27,105 nt of DNA from positions 1 to 27,105 of the IMG/VR virus record IMGVR_UViG_3300023192_004300; one strand, given 5' to 3'. Both the position numbers and the translations under genes were made by a program. Positions 7,703-13,969 of the stretch are shown in pieces. Each line of letters opens with the position of its first letter. The first letter of the stretch is position 1. This DNA is from a virus. The notes below the pieces were generated by a model. It was not told the origin of the DNA. It saw nothing but the letters and a program-made list of their open reading frames with translations, and ran no database searches.

Positions 7703-7885
7703 TTGGACTTACCAGTAACTTTAGCTGCTTACGAAGCAGATGAACTTAGCGACGACGACACAATACAGCTATTCCAGTTCTTGATAGACAAAGGGCTCGC
7801 GTGGCATCTTCAAGGAAGCTATGGCCGTATGGCGACTAGACTAATAGAGGACGGTTTATGCAAATTGACTACTGCAGATTCTTAA
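7703..7885 (+). CDS. Small conserved phage protein (LFQ.LID.G.AW.LQGSYGR family)
   Basis: 60 residues from a TTG start at 7703 with AAGGGGA about 7 bases upstream. The segment LFQFLIDKGLAWHLQGSYGR, then ATRLIEDG, matches a small phage protein I have seen repeatedly without known function (recalled from memory, not searched). It is helical and soluble. It begins a coupled set of three genes (7703-8596), overlapping the next by 28 bases. Confidence 0.8.
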   Translation: MDLPVTLAAYEADELSDDDTIQLFQFLIDKGLAWHLQGSYGRMATRLIEDGLCKLTTADS

Positions 7886-8145
7886 GAGCCAAAAGTCAAG
7901 GCACCCTGAAAGAGCTTGTTGACGGTGACACAGCCTTGCTGGCACACTTCAATTTACAGGCTTCCGGTTTTGAACCAGGCGTAATGGCTGTGGACAGCTC
8001 AGGAAAGTACACTTTTAGCTTCAACACCCAAGAATGGGAGTGGCTTAGACCCCTACTAGAAGAATTAAGGGACCACCGAGCCAATGGTGACTCCCCCACA
8101 ACAATTGGTATACCTACAACTCAAGGAGAAAATAGTGAAACTTGA
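7858..8145 (+). CDS. Hypothetical protein
   Basis: 95 residues from ATG 7858, overlapping the previous gene by 28 bases; no strong SD. Family not recognised. It is a small mixed alpha/beta protein with a Trp-rich WEWLRPLLEEL helix and a polar tail. It overlaps the start of the next gene by 11 bases. Confidence 0.65.
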   Translation: MQIDYCRFLRAKSQGTLKELVDGDTALLAHFNLQASGFEPGVMAVDSSGKYTFSFNTQEWEWLRPLLEELRDHRANGDSPTTIGIPTTQGENSET

Positions 8146-8596
8146 TTTCAATACTGTCAAAGGGACCCCTATTGGTGCTGTGGCATCGGCGGCCATTTGT
8201 ACCCACATGAACAGTAACCCGGAAGCAGCAGATAGCATCAAACTGACCGACGTGGACCTCTCAATACAGGTTGACGGCTACCCAATTGATATGGACCAAT
8301 TCAAAACGGTCCTAGAAACTGAAAACTCCCTCGCTGGTTTTAGAGAAACTCTGAGCACCCTCGCGGAACGATTAACCACCCTAGAAGCAACCCTTAACGA
8401 TTGTGACAGCAGTAACTCCGCAGCGGAGATCTTTGATGCGTTCTGGGAAGCGCTTAGCAACGTTTCTATCGACATCAGCGACTACGTGAACGTTGGCGTC
8501 AGCCAAGATGACTACTATAATAGTGACCTGAGCTACGCTCGAACCAGCGTCGCCGAAATTAGAAGTGATATCAATCGGTTGCTCAACCGAGAATAA
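8135..8596 (+). CDS. Hypothetical protein (GTG start)
   Basis: 153 residues. GTG 8135 is preferred over an upstream in-frame start at 8084 because AAGGAG lies 6 bases before it. The protein is acidic. Residues about 10-60 include VKGTPIGAVASAAICTHM; the middle helix (about 65-85) is heptad-like (LAGFRETLSTLAERLTTLEA); the C terminus is also helical. No catalytic motif. It is the last gene before a strong terminator. Confidence 0.75.
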   Translation: MKLDFNTVKGTPIGAVASAAICTHMNSNPEAADSIKLTDVDLSIQVDGYPIDMDQFKTVLETENSLAGFRETLSTLAERLTTLEATLNDCDSSNSAAEIFDAFWEALSNVSIDISDYVNVGVSQDDYYNSDLSYARTSVAEIRSDINRLLNRE

Positions 8597-8607
8597 TTGA
8601 AGCCCGT

Positions 8608-8635
8608 AAAGATAGAACCTTTGTCTATCTTTTTT
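8608..8635 (+). terminator. Rho-independent terminator
   Basis: AAAGATAGA (8608-8616) and TCTATCTTT (8624-8632) form a 9-bp stem with a 7-base loop, followed by more T. It ends the 7703-8596 unit. Confidence 0.88.
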
Positions 8636-8650
8636 AACTTTCTCTAAATG

Positions 8651-8818
8651 TTGACAACAAGATATACAAGAGTCCGCAAGTCATTGATTTGATTTAGGTT
8701 TAAAAGGACCCTTTAGTATATCTTTGTATACAATGTATATCAAAATATCGCTTCATGAAAAATGCTACTATTGCGTGGAGCTTCTTTATAAAATATCATT
8801 TATAGTAAGGAGTCTCAA
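8651..8818 (+). promoter_or_regulatory. Intergenic regulatory region with repeated GTATATC/GATATAC boxes
   Basis: Between the terminator and the gene at 8819 lie GATATAC (8661-8667) and GTATATC at 8716-8722 and 8735-8741, the latter pair flanking TTTGTATACAAT. A TTGACA is at 8651-8656 but no -10 stands at proper distance; TATAAAAT is at 8787-8794. A promoter for the 8819-9918 genes must lie here, but I cannot fix it. The paired boxes resemble those at 2753-2772. Confidence 0.4.
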
Positions 8819-9061
8819 ATGAACACCATCCCATCACGATCACCAGAGCCAAGGCCGGATCCGAAGCCCGAACCCAAATATAAAGTTGGGGATATGCTAG
8901 CTAATAACGGTGAGTATTATGGTACTATAGTTCTAATAGAGGGGAATTACCCTTGTAGGTTTTACGGGGTTAGGGTAAAAAACTACATAGGTATTAGCAT
9001 GGTGCGTTCCCAACTTCTAGATAACCCGGAGCACTACCCTAACGTCATCGTTATTGAATAG
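8819..9061 (+). CDS. Hypothetical small beta-rich protein
   Basis: 80 residues from ATG 8819 with AAGGAG at good spacing. The N terminus is a Pro/charged linker (SPEPRPDPKPEPK). The rest (YKVGDMLANNGEYYG continuing as TIVLIEG) looks like an SH3-like or small beta-barrel fold. No enzyme motif. It overlaps the next open frame by 8 bases. Confidence 0.75.
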   Translation: MNTIPSRSPEPRPDPKPEPKYKVGDMLANNGEYYGTIVLIEGNYPCRFYGVRVKNYIGISMVRSQLLDNPEHYPNVIVIE

Positions 9062-9332
9062 GCACAAAGTGTTAAGCGAAGACCGGAAAAAAAAGATATT
9101 ACGTAAACTGGCTGGAGCCGTTCCGGCTCTACGCAGTGCCAAACAAAGAAGCTCAGCGGGATTGATCTCTGGCGGAGATGGGGGAGCTAGAAGCGCCGTC
9201 TCTGTCCGCCTCAAGATAAATCAAGGAAAACCTGCGACCAAAAGTCACTTGGCTAACGTTAGAGCGGGCATGATGACAAAGACCCCCGGTATACCTGCTC
9301 CTACTGACGCCATCACTAGGGTAAACCTGTAA
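9054..9332 (+). CDS. Hypothetical basic protein (TTG start)
   Basis: 92 residues from TTG 9054; GTG 9069 is an alternative start. It is strongly basic (EDRKKKILRKLAGAV, RSAKQRSSAG) and has Gly/Ser-rich low-complexity parts, suggesting nucleic-acid contact or disorder. Support for its reality is the one-base TAATG overlap with the next gene and the lack of any other feature here. No SD of note, so confidence is moderate. Confidence 0.5.
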   Translation: MNRHKVLSEDRKKKILRKLAGAVPALRSAKQRSSAGLISGGDGGARSAVSVRLKINQGKPATKSHLANVRAGMMTKTPGIPAPTDAITRVNL

Positions 9333-9694
9333 TGTCCTTCTCCGACGACGATGACTTTTCTAACACCAAAAGGTATCTCCACATCGCTATCGAGGTACAC
9401 GAAGACAACAAGCTGACCCTCCCCCCAGAAGTCATCAAAAGAATAACGGTAGACCCCGACTATCTCCAAGGGGTGCTCATCGCTCTCTTGATTCTGCAGG
9501 GGTCCGACCCTACACAGCCAGCCTGTGAACTGGACGTAGACCTCCCGTGCGGAGAACCGTGTGCGTGTTATAATGCTACAATAGCTAGTTCTGCACTGGA
9601 AATACTAATGAGCGGGGCCAACAAAGACGACGCTATCCAATTCCTATTCGAAGAGTTTATAACTCAATTTGAAAAACCCTCCATCCTTCACTAA
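9332..9694 (+). CDS. Hypothetical protein
   Basis: 120 residues from ATG 9332 (TAATG coupling). The N terminus is acidic (SFSDDDDFS). The middle is hydrophobic and helical (YLQGVLIALLILQG), followed by a Cys-rich piece (CELDVDLPCGEPCACY). Family not recognised. The cysteines could bind metal, but the spacing fits no standard finger. Confidence 0.7.
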   Translation: MSFSDDDDFSNTKRYLHIAIEVHEDNKLTLPPEVIKRITVDPDYLQGVLIALLILQGSDPTQPACELDVDLPCGEPCACYNATIASSALEILMSGANKDDAIQFLFEEFITQFEKPSILH

Positions 9695-9711
9695 GGAGCT
9701 GACAGAGAACG

Positions 9712-9918
9712 ATGCTTGAAGCAGAATTCGTTAAAACTTTATCCGTAGTCGCACCCGGGGACGACGACCTAGAGTACCCCAATTACATTACCTTAGAGGT
9801 CTACCAAGACCCCTACACAGGGAAATACTTCGCACTCGATACAGATTTCCTCCAGGAAAATCATAACTTAATAGTTATGTCACCTTATTCTAAAAATCAA
9901 CTTAGAGTTTTATCGTAG
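9712..9918 (+). CDS. Small hypothetical protein
   Basis: 68 residues from ATG 9712; AAGGAG lies about 15 bases upstream, rather far. It has a short beta-rich pattern (NYITLEVYQDPYTGKYFALD) of the kind found in small phage proteins without known role. It is the last gene before the 9936 promoter region. Confidence 0.65.
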   Translation: MLEAEFVKTLSVVAPGDDDLEYPNYITLEVYQDPYTGKYFALDTDFLQENHNLIVMSPYSKNQLRVLS

Positions 9919-9935
9919 CAAAACATTTTACCTTT

Positions 9936-9957
9936 TAGGTATAAGGGTTGTGAACCC
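9936..9957 (+). promoter_or_regulatory. TATAAG-type promoter with 5' hairpin
   Basis: TTAGGTATAAGGG (TATAAG 9940-9945) stands 34 bases before the kinase start. GGGTT-GTG-AACCC directly follows (9945-9957), so a transcript would begin at or near a 5-bp hairpin. Confidence 0.6.
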
Positions 9958-9978
9958 GAAACTACTTAAGAGGTAAAA

Positions 9979-10419
9979 ATGGCGGCTTCGATTGTTCTTG
10001 TTAGGGGCCTACCTGGTAGCGGTAAGACCACATTCGTGGAGTGTTTCGTCGGAGACCCGATGATCTCTGCAGATGATTATATGATCGACAAAACAGGTTG
10101 TTACTGCTTCGACCCGAGCAGGCTCGGGGAAGTACACCAGAAATGCTTAAAGGAAGCTGAAGTACTCCTGAAGGAATTTGAGTGTGTAATTGTAGCCAAC
10201 ACATTCTCCATGCGCTGGGAGATGCAGCCTTACCTTGATCTGGCCAAGGCTAACAACGCGTGGCACTTCGTCGTCGACCTTTTCGACAATGGGTTGGCTG
10301 ATGAAGAGCTTGCCACTCGTAACAGCCACGGGGTCCCAATCGAGGGGATCCAGAGAATGAGAGCCAGGTGGGAACACGACTGGAAATCCGGCAGTCCACT
10401 TCCCCCTAAACTCAAATAG
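9979..10419 (+). CDS. P-loop polynucleotide-kinase-like protein (N4BP2/PNK-type)
   Basis: 146 residues. Walker A GLPGSGKTT is at residues 10-18. SADDYM follows at about 31, as in NEDD4BP2-like and T4 polynucleotide kinase domains where this Asp binds the 5'-OH acceptor. A hydrophobic strand, VIVANTFSMRWEMQPYL, is followed by the helical lid with Arg residues (ATRNSHG, QRMRARW). Likely a 5'-OH nucleic-acid kinase; a small-molecule kinase is the alternative. ATG 9979 has AAGAGG upstream and its own TATAAG promoter. It lies 10 bases upstream of tRNA-Leu, which would fit a role in tRNA repair, though that is inference from position. Confidence 0.82.
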   Translation: MAASIVLVRGLPGSGKTTFVECFVGDPMISADDYMIDKTGCYCFDPSRLGEVHQKCLKEAEVLLKEFECVIVANTFSMRWEMQPYLDLAKANNAWHFVVDLFDNGLADEELATRNSHGVPIEGIQRMRARWEHDWKSGSPLPPKLK

Positions 10420-10429
10420 GCATAACATT

Positions 10430-10513
10430 GGGGCTGTGGCGGAATTGGTAGACGCAACGGACTTAAAATCCGTTATCTATACGGGTGTGAGGGTTCGACC
10501 CCCTCCAGCCCCA
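10430..10513 (+). tRNA. tRNA-Leu(TAA)
   Basis: Acceptor GGGGCTG (10430-10436) pairs with CAGCCCC (10506-10512), with discriminator A at 10513. The anticodon loop CTTAAAA within GGA/TCC gives TAA. It has the long variable arm of a class II tRNA and a GGTTCGACC T loop. 84 bases; CCA is not encoded. It reads UUA codons. Confidence 0.95.
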
Positions 10514-10537
10514 TTTTTATGTCGTAAGGAGATTAAG

Positions 10538-10726
10538 ATGAAGGAAAAAATATTAGAAAAAGTTATTGGGGAACGAGATGCGCTACACAGCGTAATACAT
10601 ACTTTTGTAGCGGAATTCCAAATTCTAAAAGATCGTATAAACGAACTAGAAAAAGAACTAAAGGATGTCGCCAATAGTGTTATTGACGCTCAACTAGATC
10701 TTGATCTACCACAAAAAAAGCCCTAA
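10538..10726 (+). CDS. Small coiled-coil protein
   Basis: 62 residues from ATG 10538, with TAAGGAG 7 bases before. A longer open frame extends left through the tRNA-Leu gene and is not real. Residues about 8-52 form a continuous charged helix (FQILKDRINELEKELKDVAN), probably a coiled coil. Function unknown. It stands alone between tRNA-Leu and the CAT tRNA. Confidence 0.75.
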   Translation: MKEKILEKVIGERDALHSVIHTFVAEFQILKDRINELEKELKDVANSVIDAQLDLDLPQKKP

Positions 10727-10730
10727 TCAT

Positions 10731-10770
10731 TGGTATAAGAATACCGTAGAGCCATCTTATGGTTCTGCGG
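10731..10770 (+). promoter_or_regulatory. TATAAG-type promoter and leader hairpin before the CAT tRNA
   Basis: ATTGGTATAAGAA has TATAAG at 10734-10739. CCGTAGAGCCAT (10744-10755) pairs with ATGGTTCTGCGG (10759-10770) as a 12-bp stem (two G-U) with loop CTT. The stem includes the first two G of the tRNA, so leader and acceptor stem compete. Confidence 0.65.
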
Positions 10771-10842
10771 GCCCCTAGCTCAGTTGGTTAGAGCCACCGG
10801 CTCATAACCGGTAGGTCCTGGGTTCGAGCCCCAGGGGGCCCA
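10769..10842 (+). tRNA. tRNA with CAT anticodon: Met or Ile2 (AUA)
   Basis: Acceptor GGGCCCC (10769-10775) pairs with GGGGCCC (10835-10841), discriminator A 10842. The D arm is AGCTCAGTTGGTTAGAGC; the anticodon stem ACCGG/CCGGT holds loop CTCATAA; the T arm is CTGGG/CCCAG. 74 bases, no encoded CCA. C4-G69 and C5-G68 in the acceptor resemble E. coli tRNA-Ile2 (read as AUA after lysidine modification) rather than elongator tRNA-Met. The other three tRNAs here also read A-ending codons, which favours Ile2, but this is not decided. Confidence 0.93.
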
Positions 10843-10869
10843 CTTCTTTTCACTTACTAGGAGCAGTCA

Positions 10870-11088
10870 TTGGCAGAACCAAGCCTGAAGGCCGACGCAA
10901 TCGAAGACCTCCTTGCCGGAGGCTTCGGTTTCGACCGGCGAAAATTTATTAAGGACAATACGTGTGTGCCACATCCGATTGGGTGTGGTGGACCGGCTGT
11001 GGAATTCAGTAGCGAACTAGGCGAAAAAGAGTATACTATCACCGGGCTCTGCCAAGAGTGCCAAAGTAACTTTTTCGACACACCATAG
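10870..11088 (+). CDS. Small zinc-binding phage protein (CxxHPIGCG...GLCQECQ family)
   Basis: 72 residues from TTG 10870, with AGGAG 6 bases before. C32, H35 and C39 in TCVPHPIGCGGP and C61/C64 in GLCQECQ form a likely zinc site. From memory this pattern recurs in short phage proteins, notably of actinobacteria, with no known role. The preceding 30 residues are helical. It lies between the CAT tRNA and the structured region upstream of the Ro-like gene. Confidence 0.8.
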   Translation: MAEPSLKADAIEDLLAGGFGFDRRKFIKDNTCVPHPIGCGGPAVEFSSELGEKEYTITGLCQECQSNFFDTP

Positions 11089-11109
11089 AGGCGCAAAAAC
11101 TCAGCAACA

Positions 11110-11122
11110 ATTTGTTATAAGA
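11110..11122 (+). promoter_or_regulatory. TATAAG-type promoter of the Ro-like locus
   Basis: ATTTGTTATAAGA has TATAAG at 11116-11121. It lies at the left edge of the 570-base structured region before the Ro-like gene. AATGA (11125-11129) and TCATT (11140-11144) form a small hairpin just downstream. Confidence 0.55.
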
Positions 11123-11689
11123 GTAATGATGGAGCACTGTCATTCTACGGGATGCTGCTTGGGACTACATCGCACCATTGAAGCGAAGGTGATCGAAAGG
11201 TCATTTTCAACGTCTCAGCAACTTTGCCCGCTTCCCCTCAGTCTAACGACTGGGGGGATGTGACTGGCTTTGTTTCATCTAGCTTGGATGCTAACTGGCA
11301 CTACATCACCAATTTATGACGTGTCAGTCACCCCCCTTGCCAAGCTATTTTTGGTCACCTTCGAGTCTAGTCTCTGGGTGGCCTCTCGTTTTTCGGATAC
11401 TGAAGGGACTACATCAACGATGTTGTCGGGGTTTTTTAAGAGAGTTCCCCATTTATATCGACACCTTGTGTCACCCCTTAAAAACCACTCCCCCTCGACC
11501 TGCTTAGAGTACTAGAACTCCGGGCTTGTAGAGGCTAAAATTTTCAACCCGTCTCTCCAACTTCTTGCCGGAAAGCGAACCCTGAATGCTAGGCCGAATG
11601 CCTCTCTGGACTACATACAACGTTTACGTCTAGAGAATTATTTGTCGGCCATTTCTCTGCCACTCTCAGCTAATTGTCACGGAGGTGAA
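11123..11689 (+). ncRNA. Structured non-coding region upstream of the Ro-like gene; candidate Y-like RNA(s)
   Basis: No convincing gene lies here, although the neighbours are packed edge to edge. Visible structures are: CAGTC/GACTG plus CCCC/GGGG (11234-11256); GTGACTG (11260-11266) pairing with CAGTCAC (11325-11331), extended by GGGGG/CCCCC across an AT bulge; GGTCACC/GGTGGCC (11353-11383) followed by TTTTT; a GAC-t-ACATC/GATGT-t-GTC hairpin (11407-11425) followed by GGGG and six T; and GGTTTTTTAAG/CTTAAAAACC (11430-11486) enclosing GACAC/GTGTC. Ro/Rsr proteins bind Y RNAs, which are often encoded beside them, so one or more bound RNAs here is a reasonable inference. I see no tRNA-like YrlA domain. 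Confidence 0.5.
11151..11618 (+). repeat. Four degenerate copies of GATGCT-N5-GGGACTACATC
   Basis: Copy 1 is at 11151-11171, copy 2 at 11287-11307, copy 3 at 11396-11415 and copy 4 at about 11596-11618. Each has a GAT(G/A)CT-like hexamer, a short variable spacer and G(G/C)ACTACAT. Start-to-start distances are 136, 109 and 200 bases, so they are not a tandem array. They fall only in the leader of the Ro-like gene, within or next to the hairpins described there. Confidence 0.7.
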
Positions 11690-13264
11690 TTGAATCCTGA
11701 GGTCTTTTCTACATCTAATAAAACGCAAAATCCCGACACGACTAACGAAGCAGGCGGCGTAGCCTACTCGTACAGTCCTGAACACGGACTCGCGCAGTTT
11801 GCCATGACTGGCACACTGAACAAAACGTACTACGCTTCAGCGGAGTCCCAGCTGGACTCCATCACCACTCTCATCCCCCTGGTTAACGACGAGTACCTCG
11901 CCAAGCTGGCAGTCTACTCGCGTACCGAGGGCAGGATGAAGGACATGCCCACTCTCCTGCTGGCCTACCTGGGCGGCAGGAACCCGGGGCTGTTCAAGAA
12001 GGTGTTTCCGGTTGTTATCGACAACGGGAGGATGCTAAGAAACTTCTGCCAAGTAATTCGTTCTGGGGTTACTGGCCGGAAGTCCTTCGGTTCCATGATG
12101 AAGAAGCAGATCCAGGCTTGGCTAATTTCCAGGCCTCCCAAGCTTCTCTTCCGGGACAGCATCGGTTCCAAACCGTCGATTGCGGATGTGATCAAAATGG
12201 TGCACCCCAAAGCCCCTGACAAGGCCCGGGAAGCACTGTTCGGTTACCTCATCGGCAGAACCGTGGACATCAGTTTGCTCCCCGAGGTTATCGTAAGCTA
12301 CGAGAACCGGAAGGTCGACAGCACCATTCCCATTCACAGGGATATCTCTTTCGAGATGCTGACGAGCCTTCCCCTCAGCGATGAGGACTGGACTCAGATA
12401 GCTATGAACGCTTCGTGGACGCAGACGAGGATGAATCTCAACACGTTCCTTCGGCACAACGTATTCCGGGATCCTGAGATGGTCGACCTAGTCGCCAAGA
12501 AACTTCAGAGTCCCACACTGATCGGGAGGTCTCGCTGCTTTCCCTATCAGGTCATGACTACGTACTTCAACACGGATGCTGCTATCCTGACAGGGCCAAT
12601 CAAGGATTCCCTCATCTCAGCCATGGAGACTTCGGTCGAAAAGGTTCCGGAGATACCGGGAGCTTTATGGCTCTGCCCCGACACTTCAGCTTCCATGGGG
12701 GTCTCCATAACTGGGTACCGAAAGGGATCGAGTTCAAAGGCTACCTGTGTTCAGGTTGCAGCGTTGGTGACAAGCGTCATCGCCAGAAAGAACAAGCAGG
12801 CTCGTGTGCTTCCGTTCGATACGGTAGTACGCCATGAGCTGGCTCTCCAGGTAGATCCCCATCTGCCTATTCTCCACAACGCAAGAACTCTAGATCGGCA
12901 TGGAGGAGGGACATCCATCTCTGCTCCTCTGACCTGGTTGAACGATAACAAGATGCCGGGAAGTGCAGTCATACTCATTTCAGACAATGAGTCCTGGATC
13001 GACAGTTCCGACCGGTGGTCCTACCGCCGAACCGAGAACACGGCGGTCCTGCGTCAGTGGAACCTTTTCAAGGAGAGAAATCCACAGGCGAAATTGATCT
13101 GCATCGACCTTCAACCCGGTGGGACAGCACAAGTTCCGGACAGGCCTGACATACTCTCAGTAGGTGGCTTTTCCGATACTGTGTTCGAGGTAATCGCGAA
13201 TTTCCTGAAGCACGGGCACAGCGCGGACCACTGGGTAGAAAGCATCCACAACATAACCCTGTAA
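11690..13264 (+). CDS. rsr: TROVE/vWA-domain RNA-binding protein (Ro60/Rsr-like)
   Basis: 524 residues from TTG 11690, chosen because GGAGGTGA (11681-11688) directly precedes it; a TTG at 11642 is the alternative. Residues about 25-320 form the helical TROVE ring (GLAQFAMTGTLNKTYYAS; YLGGRNPGLFKKV; SFEMLTSLPLSDEDW). Residues about 323-520 are a von Willebrand A domain with complete MIDAS: D331-T-S333-A-S335, T408 in GGGTSIS, D432 in ISDNES. Ro60/Rsr proteins bind misfolded RNAs and Y RNAs and work with exoribonucleases in RNA quality control. Third positions are richer in G/C than in neighbouring genes, suggesting recent acquisition. Structured RNA flanks both ends. Confidence 0.92.
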   Translation: MNPEVFSTSNKTQNPDTTNEAGGVAYSYSPEHGLAQFAMTGTLNKTYYASAESQLDSITTLIPLVNDEYLAKLAVYSRTEGRMKDMPTLLLAYLGGRNPGLFKKVFPVVIDNGRMLRNFCQVIRSGVTGRKSFGSMMKKQIQAWLISRPPKLLFRDSIGSKPSIADVIKMVHPKAPDKAREALFGYLIGRTVDISLLPEVIVSYENRKVDSTIPIHRDISFEMLTSLPLSDEDWTQIAMNASWTQTRMNLNTFLRHNVFRDPEMVDLVAKKLQSPTLIGRSRCFPYQVMTTYFNTDAAILTGPIKDSLISAMETSVEKVPEIPGALWLCPDTSASMGVSITGYRKGSSSKATCVQVAALVTSVIARKNKQARVLPFDTVVRHELALQVDPHLPILHNARTLDRHGGGTSISAPLTWLNDNKMPGSAVILISDNESWIDSSDRWSYRRTENTAVLRQWNLFKERNPQAKLICIDLQPGGTAQVPDRPDILSVGGFSDTVFEVIANFLKHGHSADHWVESIHNITL

Positions 13265-13269
13265 CCACC

Positions 13270-13334
13270 CAGGGTCCCCTGGCTTCAAAGTGGAAGACTC
13301 TCCTTCACTTGTCAACAACTTTGAAGCCAACTTT
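13270..13334 (+). ncRNA. Structured 3' flank of the Ro-like gene: long inverted repeat
   Basis: TGGCTTCAAAGT (13280-13291) is the exact reverse complement of ACTTTGAAGCCA (13318-13329), a 12-bp stem around 26 bases that contain a GAAG/CTTC inner pairing. CCAGGG/CCCTGG just upstream makes a further small hairpin. It lies right after the stop codon of the Ro-like gene. It may be a 3'-UTR element or an RNA bound by the protein. Confidence 0.5.
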
Positions 13335-13384
13335 GAGGGTCGGGGGGAGACGTAAGTCTCCTCTCGACTCTCTTCTTTTCTTTA
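13335..13384 (+). terminator. Long hairpin with GUAA tetraloop and pyrimidine tail
   Basis: Positions 13335-13351 pair with 13356-13372 over 17 consecutive base pairs (three G-U) closed by GTAA, a GNRA-type tetraloop. The tail is TTCTTTTCTTT. It can end the Ro-like transcript; its length and tetraloop exceed what a terminator needs, so a processed stable RNA end is also possible. Confidence 0.7.
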
Positions 13385-13401
13385 ACCAAGGTTTTTTTAC
13401 T

Positions 13402-13956
13402 ATGACAAAATTTGTACCTCTAGAGCCCGACTGGATAGACCAGATACCCAGGGAAACTTTGCTAAAACTAGTAGACATAGGCAGTGGTCACTCCATCGTA
13501 CCATCTGATGTCTATCTAGACGCCGGTATGCCACAAAAGATCGTAGATCATTTTACTGTAATCCATAAAAGTAAACGGGTACCAACCGAAAAATTAATAG
13601 ACCTAGTTCGTGGAACTATCGACCAGGTCTTGACTGCATTCCAAATTGAAAAAATAGATACACAAGATAATTTAGAATTCTATATGGAGGAGTTGACTGA
13701 CGAGATTACGAACTCAATCGCTGAACATGGTTTTAAAGACATCCTAGAAATGGTGAACTACGACCATAAAGAAACCATTTTTACAAACGGAGTCATTGTG
13801 GATGAGCTGAAAGGGGTGTACAGTTTAGACCTGTTGGAAGCCATTGTCCGAACCCTAAAACTACCTGTCGAGGACAAAATGGGCCGAGGTTTCAGGTACA
13901 CGGCAGCCAATAAAGCCATCAAAACCTATTTAGACATCGAGAAGTCTACCAAGTAA
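13402..13956 (+). CDS. Hypothetical protein
   Basis: 184 residues from ATG 13402. An in-frame upstream TTG at 13309 would add residues translated from the hairpin region and is rejected. Family not recognised. It is acidic and mostly helical, beginning MTKFVPLEPDWIDQIPRE, with an SGHSIVPSDVYL segment and a C-terminal helix (AANKAIKTYLDIEKS). I see no HD, kinase or zinc motif. It precedes the PurA/PurZ-like gene by 13 bases and probably shares its transcript, so a link to purine metabolism is possible by position only. Confidence 0.75.
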   Translation: MTKFVPLEPDWIDQIPRETLLKLVDIGSGHSIVPSDVYLDAGMPQKIVDHFTVIHKSKRVPTEKLIDLVRGTIDQVLTAFQIEKIDTQDNLEFYMEELTDEITNSIAEHGFKDILEMVNYDHKETIFTNGVIVDELKGVYSLDLLEAIVRTLKLPVEDKMGRGFRYTAANKAIKTYLDIEKSTK

Positions 13957-13969
13957 AAGGAGACCGCCA

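Noticed and set aside
11270-11515. 81-codon plus-strand frame upstream of the Ro-like gene
   Set aside because: No SD, no protein-like pattern, and it covers repeats and hairpins that explain the sequence better.
11151-11618. GGACTACATC repeats as a CRISPR array
   Set aside because: Copies are degenerate, short and unevenly spaced (109-200 bases), with no cas genes.
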